From Ecdyonurus torrentis (taxonomy: Eukaryota > Arthropoda > Insecta > Ephemeroptera > Heptageniidae): a stretch of 64,000 bases of DNA. The stretch is from contig OX439134.1 of assembly GCA_949318235.1 (NCBI GenBank), forward strand, positions 23,391,162 through 23,455,161. Direction: 5' to 3'. The notes below the pieces were generated by a model. That model saw only the letters and a program-made list of their open reading frames with translations. It made no database searches and was not told where the DNA came from. The position numbers and the translations under genes are program-made. Shown here in pieces: positions 48,193 through 58,025 of this stretch (positions are counted from its first letter, which is position 1; every line of letters starts with the position of its first letter).

Positions 48193-49571
48193 GTTTTATG
48201 TTATATAAGTGCACTGGTCTCGAATAATTAGTACTGCTAGCTTTTACGTTTCCCCACATATGGTCAAAATATGTTTAGTCAACATTTATTCGGGACCAGT
48301 CGTTTTAAAGCTCCTTAAAAGGGGAAATGATGAAAGAAAAGGTTACTAGACAACAAAAGTGTGGCAGCAAGGAGAGGAAGAGAAGGACAGGTGGAGCAAA
48401 GTCAACAATATAAGAGAGTATAGACACACACTGACATACCTGAGCTCTGTACCACTTGTTGTCAACAAACTTTCCTAAACATGCATCACCAGGGTCCAGT
48501 TCATTGGGTGACATGTTGAGTGCGATACCTCCATGCTTGCAACGAACTGCAATCCTCTTTGCCATGGTGGACAGCTCACTGTGGCTGTCATGCACTTGCA
48601 CCGAGAACTCCCATGGACTCTTGATATAAGTTGCAGTTGCCTTCACTTCAGTCATACCAGGAGACAGTCTTAGTGGACGAAATCTTAGCTTGGGCTTGGG
48701 AATGGCAAACACTTCATTGAGCACACCCTGCAAAAAGAATGTTACAAATATAAAGCAGATAACAAATTTCTTCTAAGAGACAACAGAATAAATAACCAAA
48801 AATTTTACATTGAGTGGGAGGGGGGGGGGGTGTACAGAGAAACATCATAGTGTATTACACTTATCCTTGGCGTAAATAAGGAGATGCCCCTTTTGAAATA
48901 AGGGACTCAAAAGTGAGTGTGGTGTAAAGCACGTGCTATAGGTTTTGCCAGTTCTATATTTGCATCACCAAATCAATCATAAAATATTAATATTGTTGTT
49001 ATTTTCAAAAAAATTGAACAAATAAAGAGTTAAAAAAATATTACAAGAGTGGCAAGAACTCAATGAAAATATCTGCAGGTGTTGCAAGCAAAACTATAAC
49101 ATGCAACCTGAGCCCTCATCTGCACTCTTGTCAGTTTTTAAACCTTTTTTTCTTTTGAAATGGATCACTTGCAATGAAATGTTTTTAATTTGCAACGAGC
49201 AAGTGAAAATGATTTTTCCATAAGAAATGCATTAAGAATATTTCAAATTATTTAAAAAAGTTTGTTCAATGCAAGTGGTCCATATAGGCTTTTTCCTTAT
49301 TCACGTGACTTAGTACAGATACATAATTTAATCAATTCTTACCTTTTTGTGATAAGAAGGAGTTGTTGCTTGAGAAGAGGTTCCAGAGCTGCTTGCAGCA
49401 TTCGGTGGCTTGTCTGCAACATGATTCATGCATACATGTGAGGGAGTAATCTCTGATTGTTCCATTCAACATTTTTATTTTATTATTATTTTTTTATTAT
49501 TAATTTTTTTTCTACGTTTTTATTATTATTATTATCATGGTTTTATAAACAAATTCAGCTGTTTTTATAAA
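48193..49571. repeat. Segmental duplication copy 1 in the Tudor gene
   Basis: About 1.35 kb that recurs at 53828-55168 with only scattered substitutions and small indels, covering two exons, their introns and a small MITE. The duplication boundaries lie near GTTTTATGTTATATAAGT and TTTTTATAAAATT. Confidence 0.9.
48213..48300. mobile_element. 88-bp MITE (copy in duplication 1)
   Basis: ACTGGTCTCGAATAA and TTATTCGGGACCAGT are terminal inverted repeats with one mismatch. The second copy, inside the duplicated segment, is at 53848-53934. Confidence 0.75.
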
Positions 49572-52500
49572 ATTGGTACAAGAAGGTGCAGTTATAGTAA
49601 TTGTGCTTCATTTTCAGCACTTTGAACATGTAATTTTTAATTATCTATTTTTTTTTAATAAAGACGAAAATTATGACAAAAAAAAATATGACAAAATTCA
49701 CAACTGTACAAAATTTTAGATTTTTTAAACAACTTTTGTGCAAGGTACACTATACTTTTATCCATTTTTTTGAAAGGTTACGTCATATATCACGCCGTTG
49801 CTAATGAACTATAACGTCCAAGGAAAATTAAAGTAAGCAATTTATAGCTAACATACCAACAATTCAGAATATCTTTTTATTATTTTAATACGACGTTTTG
49901 TTCATGAGAAATGATTTTTCAAAGTTCGAGTCCACTTTTTTCCTCGACTGTATTTTCATAAAAATGCGGAACTTTATTCAAAATTCGTTTCTTTTTATAT
50001 TTATATAATAATGAAATTTGATTTTATACATCAAAAATAAAAACTCAAGTTTTTTTTTGTCATTTTTACTGCATTTTCAAGGGTTTTCCAGGGGGGGTCA
50101 AATTTCTTGCATTTTCAAGGTTTTCCAGGTTACTAGAAACCCTGATTTAATGTTATACGTCAATTAACACATGCACACACAATCAAATATTTAAGTTATT
50201 CCACTACAAAGGGAACATGTTAAGATGTTAATGTGAAAATTCACATTTTAGCGCTAACATTAAATTCAAATAAGAAACTTTTTTAAATTCAGCAAATACA
50301 TTTGAAAATTTTGTATTATTTTGCTGAATATCAATAATGTAGGAAGAATTATTGTGAAAACAAGGTTCTTCTTTTAACTATTTCCGCACCAAAAAAAAAA
50401 AAAAAAAAAAAAAAGTCGACCATCCCTGGGACACCCTTCTCGTTACGCTATACAATGTCGAATCAAACTGCTACATGTAAATCGTAATAACCCATACAAT
50501 GCTACTTCAGAATACTTTTTATTAAAGAACAAATATTTTAATTGCTTGACAATTAATATACCTTCAGGCAGTTCTTCTCTCTTAGCTACTCCTTTCTTGA
50601 TAAGCTCGTCTGCGACTCTTTACGTCTTGTCAAGTGAAGTGAGGTGGACCCTGATCTTGCCTATGTCGTCACATGAAACTGGAGTGAGAAGGAATGTCTC
50701 CTGTGCTTGGAACACGTGGTCTATCTCGGGCATTCTTAGTGGCCAGTCAGAACCCAGAGTTGGCTTGATGTCAGCCATGCTGCAATGTACTGCAAACCCT
50801 GGCACTGACATCAGAGTTTCAGGCATGGCGCGCAACTTGCTCGTCTCACACACCTGCAAATTCACATTAAATCAGCACTTTTTTCAAAAATATTAATATA
50901 CACAATAGCATAAAAAAAATTAAGAAAGTAAGAAAAAAAAATACAAAGTGGGGCAAGAGCAATTGTACTTAATCATTTTACCATTATCTAGTTAAAACAT
51001 AGCCTTATCAAAAGGTATCAACCAATAGAAACAACACAAATGGGCCATAGTCACAGTCTAAATACATAGTCTAGCATTAGAAATGTCAGCATAGAGAAGC
51101 CATGGAAACATATGGAGTCAATGCAATCAAATCGATCTGCACCTCTTGAAGTGTGTGTCATATGGATACCCCAACAACATACATGTTGTGCCCGGCCCTC
51201 ACATACTTCCAAGCAGTGGATCGTACTTGCACTTCCAATGAAGAGCACAGAGTTACAAATCTTCTACTTTAACCATTCAGCCATCAGCTTAAGGATTAAC
51301 CTCAGACCTGGAAAAATCGAAATATCTCAAAATTCAATCGATAACTTATTTTAAAAATTTTTACGGGGGTTAAAAAAAGGGATGATCTACAAGCTCCAGA
51401 TATGAAAACATTGAAGTGTCCATTGAAATCTAGAGATAATTAGGGTTACAATTTGCATATGATTAGCATTGTGTTTTTGTTTTTTCAAAATAAAACAATT
51501 TTGAATCAATAACTTTTTTTTAAACTTTCTGATGTTATAGATATTGTCATGCTCTATCGACTTCTTTTGGTTTTAGATTTACTTATCCATCTTGTTTTCG
51601 AGAAAATTGAGCATCAGTTTGCCGATTTGAATAACATTGATTTTGAATTTTGCGGCAAAATAAAAATGGTTAAAAATTAATTGCGAGAAATGTATGGGCA
51701 GTACAATGAAATTGTATTTGAACTTCTATTTTGTAAAACAGATATTTTATTAAAAATAATTGTTAAAAAATTTTACCATCAAATTTATGAAAAAAGGGGG
51801 CGTTCCAGGTCTGAGGTTAACCGTTAAATTGGTCCAGATAAAGTTAAATGAAATAGAAGTCATGGCATAAAAAGTGTTAATCAAAAACCATGTTCTCTTA
51901 CATATATCAGAGTTCAAAAATTCAAAACTAACCTTGGAATCTCCAACATCCACTCTGAAAACCTTTGCATGTACATCCTTGGTTGCAAGTACAACTCCAC
52001 GGTAAAAGTTGGAGTCTTGAGGGATACGAGCTAACACCAGGTTGTCTTTTTCCACCTTGTGTAGAACTGGACATTTGTCAGCAATGTCCTGAATGATCCT
52101 GAAGACTTTTTCTTCGTTGTCAACTCTGTTCCAACAAACAATACCAATTCTAACAACTCTCATACTCAGCATTTAAATTCTAAAATAATAAAAAAAAATA
52201 AATCAATAAAAAAAACAGTACAAAACAGAAACCTAAGTGGTATTCCTTAAGGGGGTAGGTGACCGAATGATATCTTGCAAACTAGGACGGTTGCGAATAA
52301 TAAATAACAAAAAGTAAAGAAGAAATATTACTTAAAAATTTAGTTATGTCAAACATGTGAAAACATGATCAAATATTTAAGTTATTACACTTTAAAGATA
52401 ACATGTAAAAGTGGAAATTTAAATTTGAGCGGGAAATTTTAGTCATATTAGATATTTATATTTATATAGATCTACATTTTTGCATATTGACTTAATGATA

Positions 52501-55008
52501 GGGTCCGAGATGGACAATGAAGTAAGTGGTACCTAGTACATAGGCCACTACATAATACACATACACATTTATCATTACACTCGTGATATTCTTTAATTTG
52601 ACAGATTACATGGTGGAAACCATGCACCGCATAACGGGTAAAAACATGCCTGTCTGTACAGTTTGGGCCTTTCCACCCATTAATATTATTAATATTAAAT
52701 GCAGGGGTATTATAGAAGGCCAGGCTGATATCTTCAGTTTTACTTAGTCTATCCTTAACAAATTTAATGTAATTATCTGTTTTTAACAATTTAAATTTCA
52801 CTTGTAGTTCCGTTACAAATAACTCCTCCCCTGCTAGCTCATAAACCAGCCTTGACAACGTAAATTTTGACAAGCAAAAAAATTACTAAAAATTATTGGG
52901 AAAATATAGTTTTTCTTTTATCGATTTCCGGTCCAATTCGGTCCCCCACCACCTTAAACATTAGATCAGCTTAAAATAATAGTAATAAAAAAGTGTTTTA
53001 ATTCACTGTATAGAGAGAAGGTAACCAAACTGCCTTTGCTGATAAGGAATGACACGCTGATAGCCACTTGCGGCCAAAATTGGAACCATTATAAGTACTA
53101 CCTTCCATAAGAATAGCACACATAACTTATTGGACCCCCCTTTGACCACCAGGTTTGCTAGTGAAAGTGGTTAACACTATGTTTTCCTCTATTATAGTGT
53201 TTGGTTTTGAATGGAGTTTGGCTACCTTGTTAAAACCTTGTTTTAATTGAACCCACCTTGAGGCTAGCCTGACATAGAAGTTGGGTGGTCTTATGAACTA
53301 TAGTATGATAGCCTCATCAGTTGGCAACATGTTGTGTAACTCAATTTTAGCAATCTCCTTACGAGGTGCTTAACTGTCAATGCTGGCACCAAACTGAGTA
53401 TTGATACACATACTGTCGTCGTAGATTACCACATTGTACAGTCCGTCAACGTCCACAGAAATTAAGTCCAGCTGAGAAGGGAAAATTAAGTTATATAATG
53501 TAACAGTGACAGCTCGCAAAAATTATTATGTTTTATATTATTTGCTCATACCTCAAGTTCGGCTCTGCTGATGATACTTTGGAAGTTCTTAATTTCATCA
53601 CGGCTCCACTGTTCTCCATCACGAGGTACAGTACCACGAAGAAAGCAATCAAAGCACTGGGCAGTCAGTTCCAGCAACTCCATTGCAGCTGTCTTGACCT
53701 GAGAGTGAATGTTCACTGTGGATATGTGGCCAGTGTCAATGAACTGCAGCTTTACGATGTCGTCTATTACTTCAATCACCTGTCAAAAGTCACATAATTA
53801 CAAAATGTGATTATAGTACTGTGCACGTTTTTATGTTATATAAGTCCACTGGTCTCGAATAATTAGGACTGCTAGCTTTTACGTTTCCCCACATATGGTC
53901 AAAATATGTCAGTCAACATTTATTCGGGACCAGTCATTTTAAAGCTCCTTAAAAGGGGAAATGAAGAAAGAAAAGGTTACTAGACAGCGTGGAGCAAAGT
54001 CAACAATATAAGAGAGTATAGACACACACTGACATACCTGAGCTCTGTACCACTTGTTGTCAACAAACTTTCCTAAACATGCATCACCAGGGTCCAGTTC
54101 ATTGGGTGACATGTTGAGTGCGATACCTCCATGCTTGCAAAGAACTGCAATCCTCTTTGCCATGGTGGACAGCTCACTGTGGCTGTCATGCACTTGCACC
54201 GAGAACTCCCATGGACTCTTGATATAAGTTGCAGTTGCCTTCACTTCAGTCATACCAGGAGACAGTCTTAGTGGACAAAATCTTAGCTTGGGCTTGGGAA
54301 TGGCAAACACTTCATTGAGCACACCCTGCAAAAAGAATGTTACAAATATAAAGCAGATAACAAATTTCTTCTAAGAGACAACAGAATAAATAACCAAAAA
54401 TTTTACATTGAGTGGGAGGGGGGGGGTGTACAGAGAAACATCATAGTGTATTACACTTATCCTTGGCGTAAATAAGGAGATGCCCCTTTTGAAATAAGGG
54501 ACTCAAAAGTGAGTGTGGTGTAAAGCACGTGCTATAGGTTTTGCCAGTTCTGTATTTGCATCACCAAATCAATCATAAAATATTAATATTGTTGTTATTT
54601 TCAAGAAAGTTGAACAAATAAAGAGATAAAAAATATTACAAGAGTGGCAAGAACTCAATGAAAATATCTGCAGGTGTTGCAAGCAAAACTATAACATGCA
54701 ACCTGAGCCCTCATCTGCACTCTTGTCAGTTTTTAAACCTTTTTTTCTTTTGAAATGGATCACTTGCAAAAAAATGTTTTTAATTTGCAACGAGCAAGTG
54801 AAAATAATTTTTCCATAAGAAATGCATTAAGAATATTTCAAATTATTTAAAAAAGTTTGTTCAATGCAAGTGGTCCATATAGACTTTTTTCTTATTCACG
54901 TGACTTAGCACAGATACATAATTTAATCAATTCTTACCTTTTTGTGATAAGAAGGAGTTGTTGCTTGAGAAGAGGTTCCAGAGCTGCTTGCAACATTCGG
55001 TGGCTTGT
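48440..55008 (-). CDS. Multi-Tudor domain protein (TDRD-like), partial, with two in-frame stops
   Basis: Minus-strand exons: 55008-54938, 54325-54038, 53779-53552, 53471-~53340, 52125-51933, 50853-50562, 49413-49343 and 48727-48440. The first three join in phase, and 50853-50562 joins 49413-49343 in phase. Domains seen: GKFVDNKWYRAQ joined to VIEVIDDIVKLQFIDTGH (a Tudor barrel split by an intron); VLARIPQDSNFYRGVVLATK with VFRVDVGDSK and, in the next exon, LRAMPETLMSVPG; and a C-terminal block ADELIKKGVA typical of extended Tudor modules. Such proteins bind symmetrically dimethylated arginines on Piwi proteins in germ granules. In-frame TAA codons lie at 50620-50622 and 53370-53372. The exon pair 55008/54325 is duplicated as 49413/48727. 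N- and C-terminal parts are not found. It could be a degenerating gene or an assembly with errors. Confidence 0.65.
49572..50559. other. Intron of the Tudor gene
   Basis: No exon is supported. It includes a short tandem of GCATTTTCAAGG and TTTTCCAGG phrases near 50070-50135 and an A24-type run near 50390. Confidence 0.5.
51300..51816. mobile_element. piggyBac-type MITE with TTAA target duplication, 517 bp
   Basis: CCTCAGACCTGGAA at the left and TTCCAGGTCTGAGG at the right are exact inverted repeats, each next to TTAA (51296-51299 and 51817-51820). The interior is AT-rich without coding capacity. It lies in an intron of the Tudor gene. The TTAA duplication and CC start are piggyBac hallmarks; this family differs in sequence from M1. 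Confidence 0.85.
52472..52873 (-). CDS. 133-codon open copy of the dispersed repeat also seen at 8.9-9.85 kb
   Basis: The frame reads MSKFTLSRLVYELAGEELFV, then KTEDISLAFYNTPAFN, GWKGPNCTDRHVFTRYAVHG, FHHVICQIKEYHE and a Cys-rich CNDKCVCVLCSGLC segment with nearby His. Homologous but broken copies lie inverted in intron 2 of the transposon gene. The Cys/His spacing suggests a zinc-binding module. I do not recognise the family. It lies in an intron of the Tudor gene on the same strand. Confidence 0.5.
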   Translation of the reverse strand: MSKFTLSRLVYELAGEELFVTELQVKFKLLKTDNYIKFVKDRLSKTEDISLAFYNTPAFNINNINGWKGPNCTDRHVFTRYAVHGFHHVICQIKEYHECNDKCVCVLCSGLCTRYHLLHCPSRTLSLSQYAKM

Positions 55009-55168
55009 CTGCAACATAATTCATGCATACATGTGAGGGAGTAATCTCTGATTGTTCCATTCAACATTTTTATTTTATTATTATTTTTTTATTATTAATT
55101 TTTTTTCTACGTTTTTATTATTATTATTATCATGGTTTTATAAACAAATTCAGCTATTTTTATAAAAT
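53828..55168. repeat. Segmental duplication copy 2 in the Tudor gene
   Basis: Partner of 48193-49571. Differences include a shorter intron (the ACAAAAGTGTGGCAGCAAGG segment of copy 1 is missing) and the amino-acid changes RFRPLR to RFCPLR and AVRCKH to AVLCKH. Only this copy is followed by the matching second-half Tudor exon (53779-53552). Confidence 0.9.
53848..53934. mobile_element. 87-bp MITE (copy in duplication 2)
   Basis: Same ACTGGTCTCGAATAA / TTATTCGGGACCAGT element as at 48213-48300, carried along in the duplication. Confidence 0.75.
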
Positions 55169-55430
55169 TAAATTAAAGCAAATATCCGATCCGACATGTT
55201 TTTTATTTTTTTCTCAATCACCGTCGCGATGCTAGCGACTTCATCAGTGATTGTGATAAATTTAATAACTTTTCAGAAATAGAAGAATGAAGAATACCGA
55301 ATATAATTAATGGCGCGGAGATCAAAAATGTGCAAGTCTTAAAAGTATACATATCTCAACCTTGCAAAATAATTAACTATATAAATTTATGTTGCAGTAT
55401 TTAATGTTTATTATTGTTTCAGTCTCGTTT

Positions 55431-55444
55431 GTTACCATGGCAAC
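55431..55444. promoter_or_regulatory. Perfect X-box (RFX-type) palindrome
   Basis: GTTACCATGGCAAC fits the RFX X-box consensus GTNRCC-N(0-3)-RGYAAC. It lies about 420 bp from the first visible Tudor exon, on its upstream side. RFX factors control ciliary genes in animals; any regulatory use here is inference. Confidence 0.4.
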
Positions 55445-55679
55445 GAAAATCCAGGAAATTCATATTCATGAGAGTATTTTAAAGATAAAATGCAATATTT
55501 TAAAAGTTAGTAGGAATCTTGAAATTGATATTATGCATCAAATAAAACGCATATTTTATGAAAATAATAATTCCATTGCATGACTTTCCTATGGCGAATA
55601 ATAGAGAATGTTCGAATGTGTCGATTTTGCCATTATTTACTTCAAATAATTCGTTCAAAAAACCTTATCAAGGCAGCGA

Positions 55680-55765
55680 TCATACTTGTAGGAGAAGCCG
55701 TTAATATAGTTTACTTTACCAGAACTACGTCACACGCGCATGCGCAGAAGTACTTGCGCAAAGCG
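55680..55765. promoter_or_regulatory. Fold-back end fragment beside NRF1-like sites
   Basis: CTTGTAGGAGAAGCCGT is the exact inverse of the left end of the 2.75-kb fold-back. Just beyond is GCGCATGCGCAG and CTTGCGCAAAGCGCAA. The combination of this fold-back family with NRF1-like sites also occurs at 23-26 kb and 31.34-31.41 kb. Confidence 0.35.
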
Positions 55766-55976
55766 CAACCAAAATGAAGCTTTTTATGCACTCATCTATA
55801 TAAACACATCTTGATCCAAACGTACCTATGACTTCAAAAAAAGGAAGTGAACTAGCAATGTAGTGCGCAGCAAAATCACCTTACTTTTTTGATAAAGTTG
55901 ATGAAGCATTATCACAGAGCTGCTTAAAAACTTACAACCGATTCAAAAAAAATATTAAATATCGTAACCTCATAAT

Positions 55977-56536
55977 GGGAAAAAGCTCGTCAGCCTCGTC
56001 AAACAAACGTAAAAGATGTGACGTTTAGGGGGTGGTAGAGGTTACTACTCCTTTGCCGGATGGCGAAACTAAAGAAACAATTGAAATTCTTTGACTTACT
56101 CTATTATCTGCCTTCAAAGACATCAGCAGCAATGAATTAAATATAGCTCACATAATTAATATGGATGGTAACACTTGTTTCGGAACAATAGCAGACTACA
56201 TTGCAGGCGAAAGGCCTCTTACTCCTATAGTGTACACACGGTGGCCACTTCTATTTAATTTTGATGCGTGGCTTGCTTACTTTGAGAGACAAGTATAAAT
56301 AGATTGCAGGAAAAATGTTAAGTTATTCTGCAATGAGCAACTTGAATTATATTTCAACTGCTTCACAATTTTCTGGAAAGGCAACGTAATGGAGACTACA
56401 GATAATCAAACTCAGTATCAGAACGTAGTTGGACTTCAGAGCAATAAAAACAATCAAGCTTTGTTATAAGCCATTCTGGACTTAGTTTATGTATACATGC
56501 ACGATGAATTCAACAAGCTGATGGTGTATTTACAGG
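55977..56536 (+). pseudogene. Decayed coding exon, unidentified
   Basis: A single frame from MGKSSSASSNKRKRCDV reads VTTPLPDGETKETIEIL, INMDGNTCFGTIADYIAGER, PLTPIVYTRWPLLFNFDAW and MHDEFNKLMVYLQ, ending at CAG followed by GTAAGA. It is broken by TAG, TGA and two TAA codons. The composition and terminal donor show it was once an exon. The family is not recognised; a transposon origin is possible. Confidence 0.5.
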
Positions 56537-57151
56537 TAAGATATATTATCTGTTAATTATTTTATTATAATTAGCAGTGTTGGCCTAAGAGCGCCTATAA
56601 CGCTCTACGCTCAGGAGCGTTTCTCACTTTTCCTGAGCGTGATTGGATCGTTAATCAGAATTAATTTGCTGATTGTGAAGGCGAGCGATTTTCAATGTTT
56701 TGCGAGCGTTTGTACAAGATTGTGATTCATTTTTTTTTCGTAAACTGTACATAAAAAATTAAAAAAAAAAAATAGAATATAGTACTGACTTGCAGGAAGA
56801 AAAAAATAAAAAAAATAAAAAGATTTGTATTACTGCAAATAGCCAACAAAAATACATTTTTATATTGTTCAATAAAAACTGCATATAGCCACACTTTATT
56901 AGTTGTTTTGATTTTGCTAAAAGCTTTAGTGCTTTTACATATTTTTTACAAATTTATTTTTAATGATATTTAATGTCATTGTCGGCATATACATCATTTC
57001 TAGAATTGAAAACTACCCTTTTTAGTTTTTAATATTAAATTCTGAGAAGAGAAAAATTTATAAAGCTATTTTCATTTTGTTAACTTTTTGTCTTTTGTCC
57101 TGTGTGGCGACGTAGGTATGTCTGGGTGATAGAAAGAGAGAAAAGAAGACA

Positions 57152-57189
<38 letters not shown>

Positions 57190-57374
57190 TATATAAAAAT
57201 CTGCTTACAATCGTACTTTTATTATTTTTCACACCGGATCTACCTGTGTTTTTACTTTAGATTAAATTTGAGGTATTTCCGATGTGAGTATTTTGTTGAT
57301 TCTTGTTCCTTTTACTCCCTCTATAACGCGTAAGGGTTATATTGCAGTATATTTTAAAAAGTAAATAAGCAAAG
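56537..57374. other. AT-rich spacer with purine repeats
   Basis: Contains GAGCG-rich short motifs near 56590-56710 (also seen near 61960-62015) and a (GA)n tract at 57146-57190. No exon supported. Confidence 0.4.
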
Positions 57375-57646
57375 GTGAATTTGTTCTCCTTATTTACTTG
57401 GTGTGGATGTCGTTACATCGACACACGGACCATGATCAGTGCAATTTTGTATTTGCAAGAGGTGACAACTTCTCCTGTCACATCAAGTGGAATTCACACG
57501 CTAAATATTTTAAATTTATTAAAGAAGAATATATTGAGGAAAAAGATTTCTATAAATATGAAGTAAAGTGCAATAATTGTGGTGCGTGCGCTATTACGCT
57601 AAAAATAAACTCTACGATTTCGCACAATTTAAAACGACATATCCAG
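57375..57646 (+). CDS. BED-type zinc-finger-like exon
   Basis: An open exon ends in CCAG followed by GTAAGA. It encodes HTDHDQCNFVFARG, then SCHIKWNSHAKYFKF and KCNNCG..ITLKINSTISHNLKRHIQ. The C-x2-C followed by a small-residue loop and L-K-R-H matches the BED finger carried by hAT-type transposases and ZBED proteins. No ATG is needed if it is internal. The finger's last His would lie in the next exon. It may belong to the same locus as the decayed exon at 56 kb. Confidence 0.5.
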
Positions 57647-57782
57647 GTAAGAATTTTCTTTATTTTATTTGTTATAGAAATATATTTTTTTTCATTTATT
57701 ACCACAAATTAGGAGAGGAAAGACATAATAACGTAAATTGTTTTTGCAACTAAAGTATTCGCTGTAAATACCAAATAACAAT

Positions 57783-57905
57783 GGCGGACGTATGGGTCCC
57801 GCAGTTTGAAGGGGATGTGGTGGTCGCTCTGCAATATTCCCTTCATGCCAAGCTCACCCCTATAAGCAAAGGGACCCAAGTAGGCTGGGACCCATACGTC
57901 CGCAT
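57783..57905. repeat. Inverted repeat, about 120 bp
   Basis: GCGGACGTATGGGTCCC at the left is the exact inverse of GGGACCCATACGTCCGC at the right. Within it the minus strand reads LGPFAYRGELGMKGI, similar to CHFAYQYELGVKH read on the plus strand at 58745-58785, so a diverged copy lies 0.9 kb away. Confidence 0.6.
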
Positions 57906-58025
57906 ACTGTAAAATAAAGCCCAATAGTAAAATCTATGATTTTTAAATTAGAACATTAATGATTATGATATTAATGAAAACCATAATTAAAATATAAAAT
58001 TCGTTGCTTCTATTTAAAATGTATA

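Noticed and set aside
50620..53372. A variant nuclear code with UAA read as an amino acid
   Set aside because: In-frame TAA occurs in two Tudor exons and two or three decayed blocks. The DHX37-like exons, the 860-aa transposase, the 971-aa accessory gene and the Ulp1 frame have none inside and end normally at TAA or other stops. Other broken blocks also contain TAG and TGA, so decay or error is the simpler reading.
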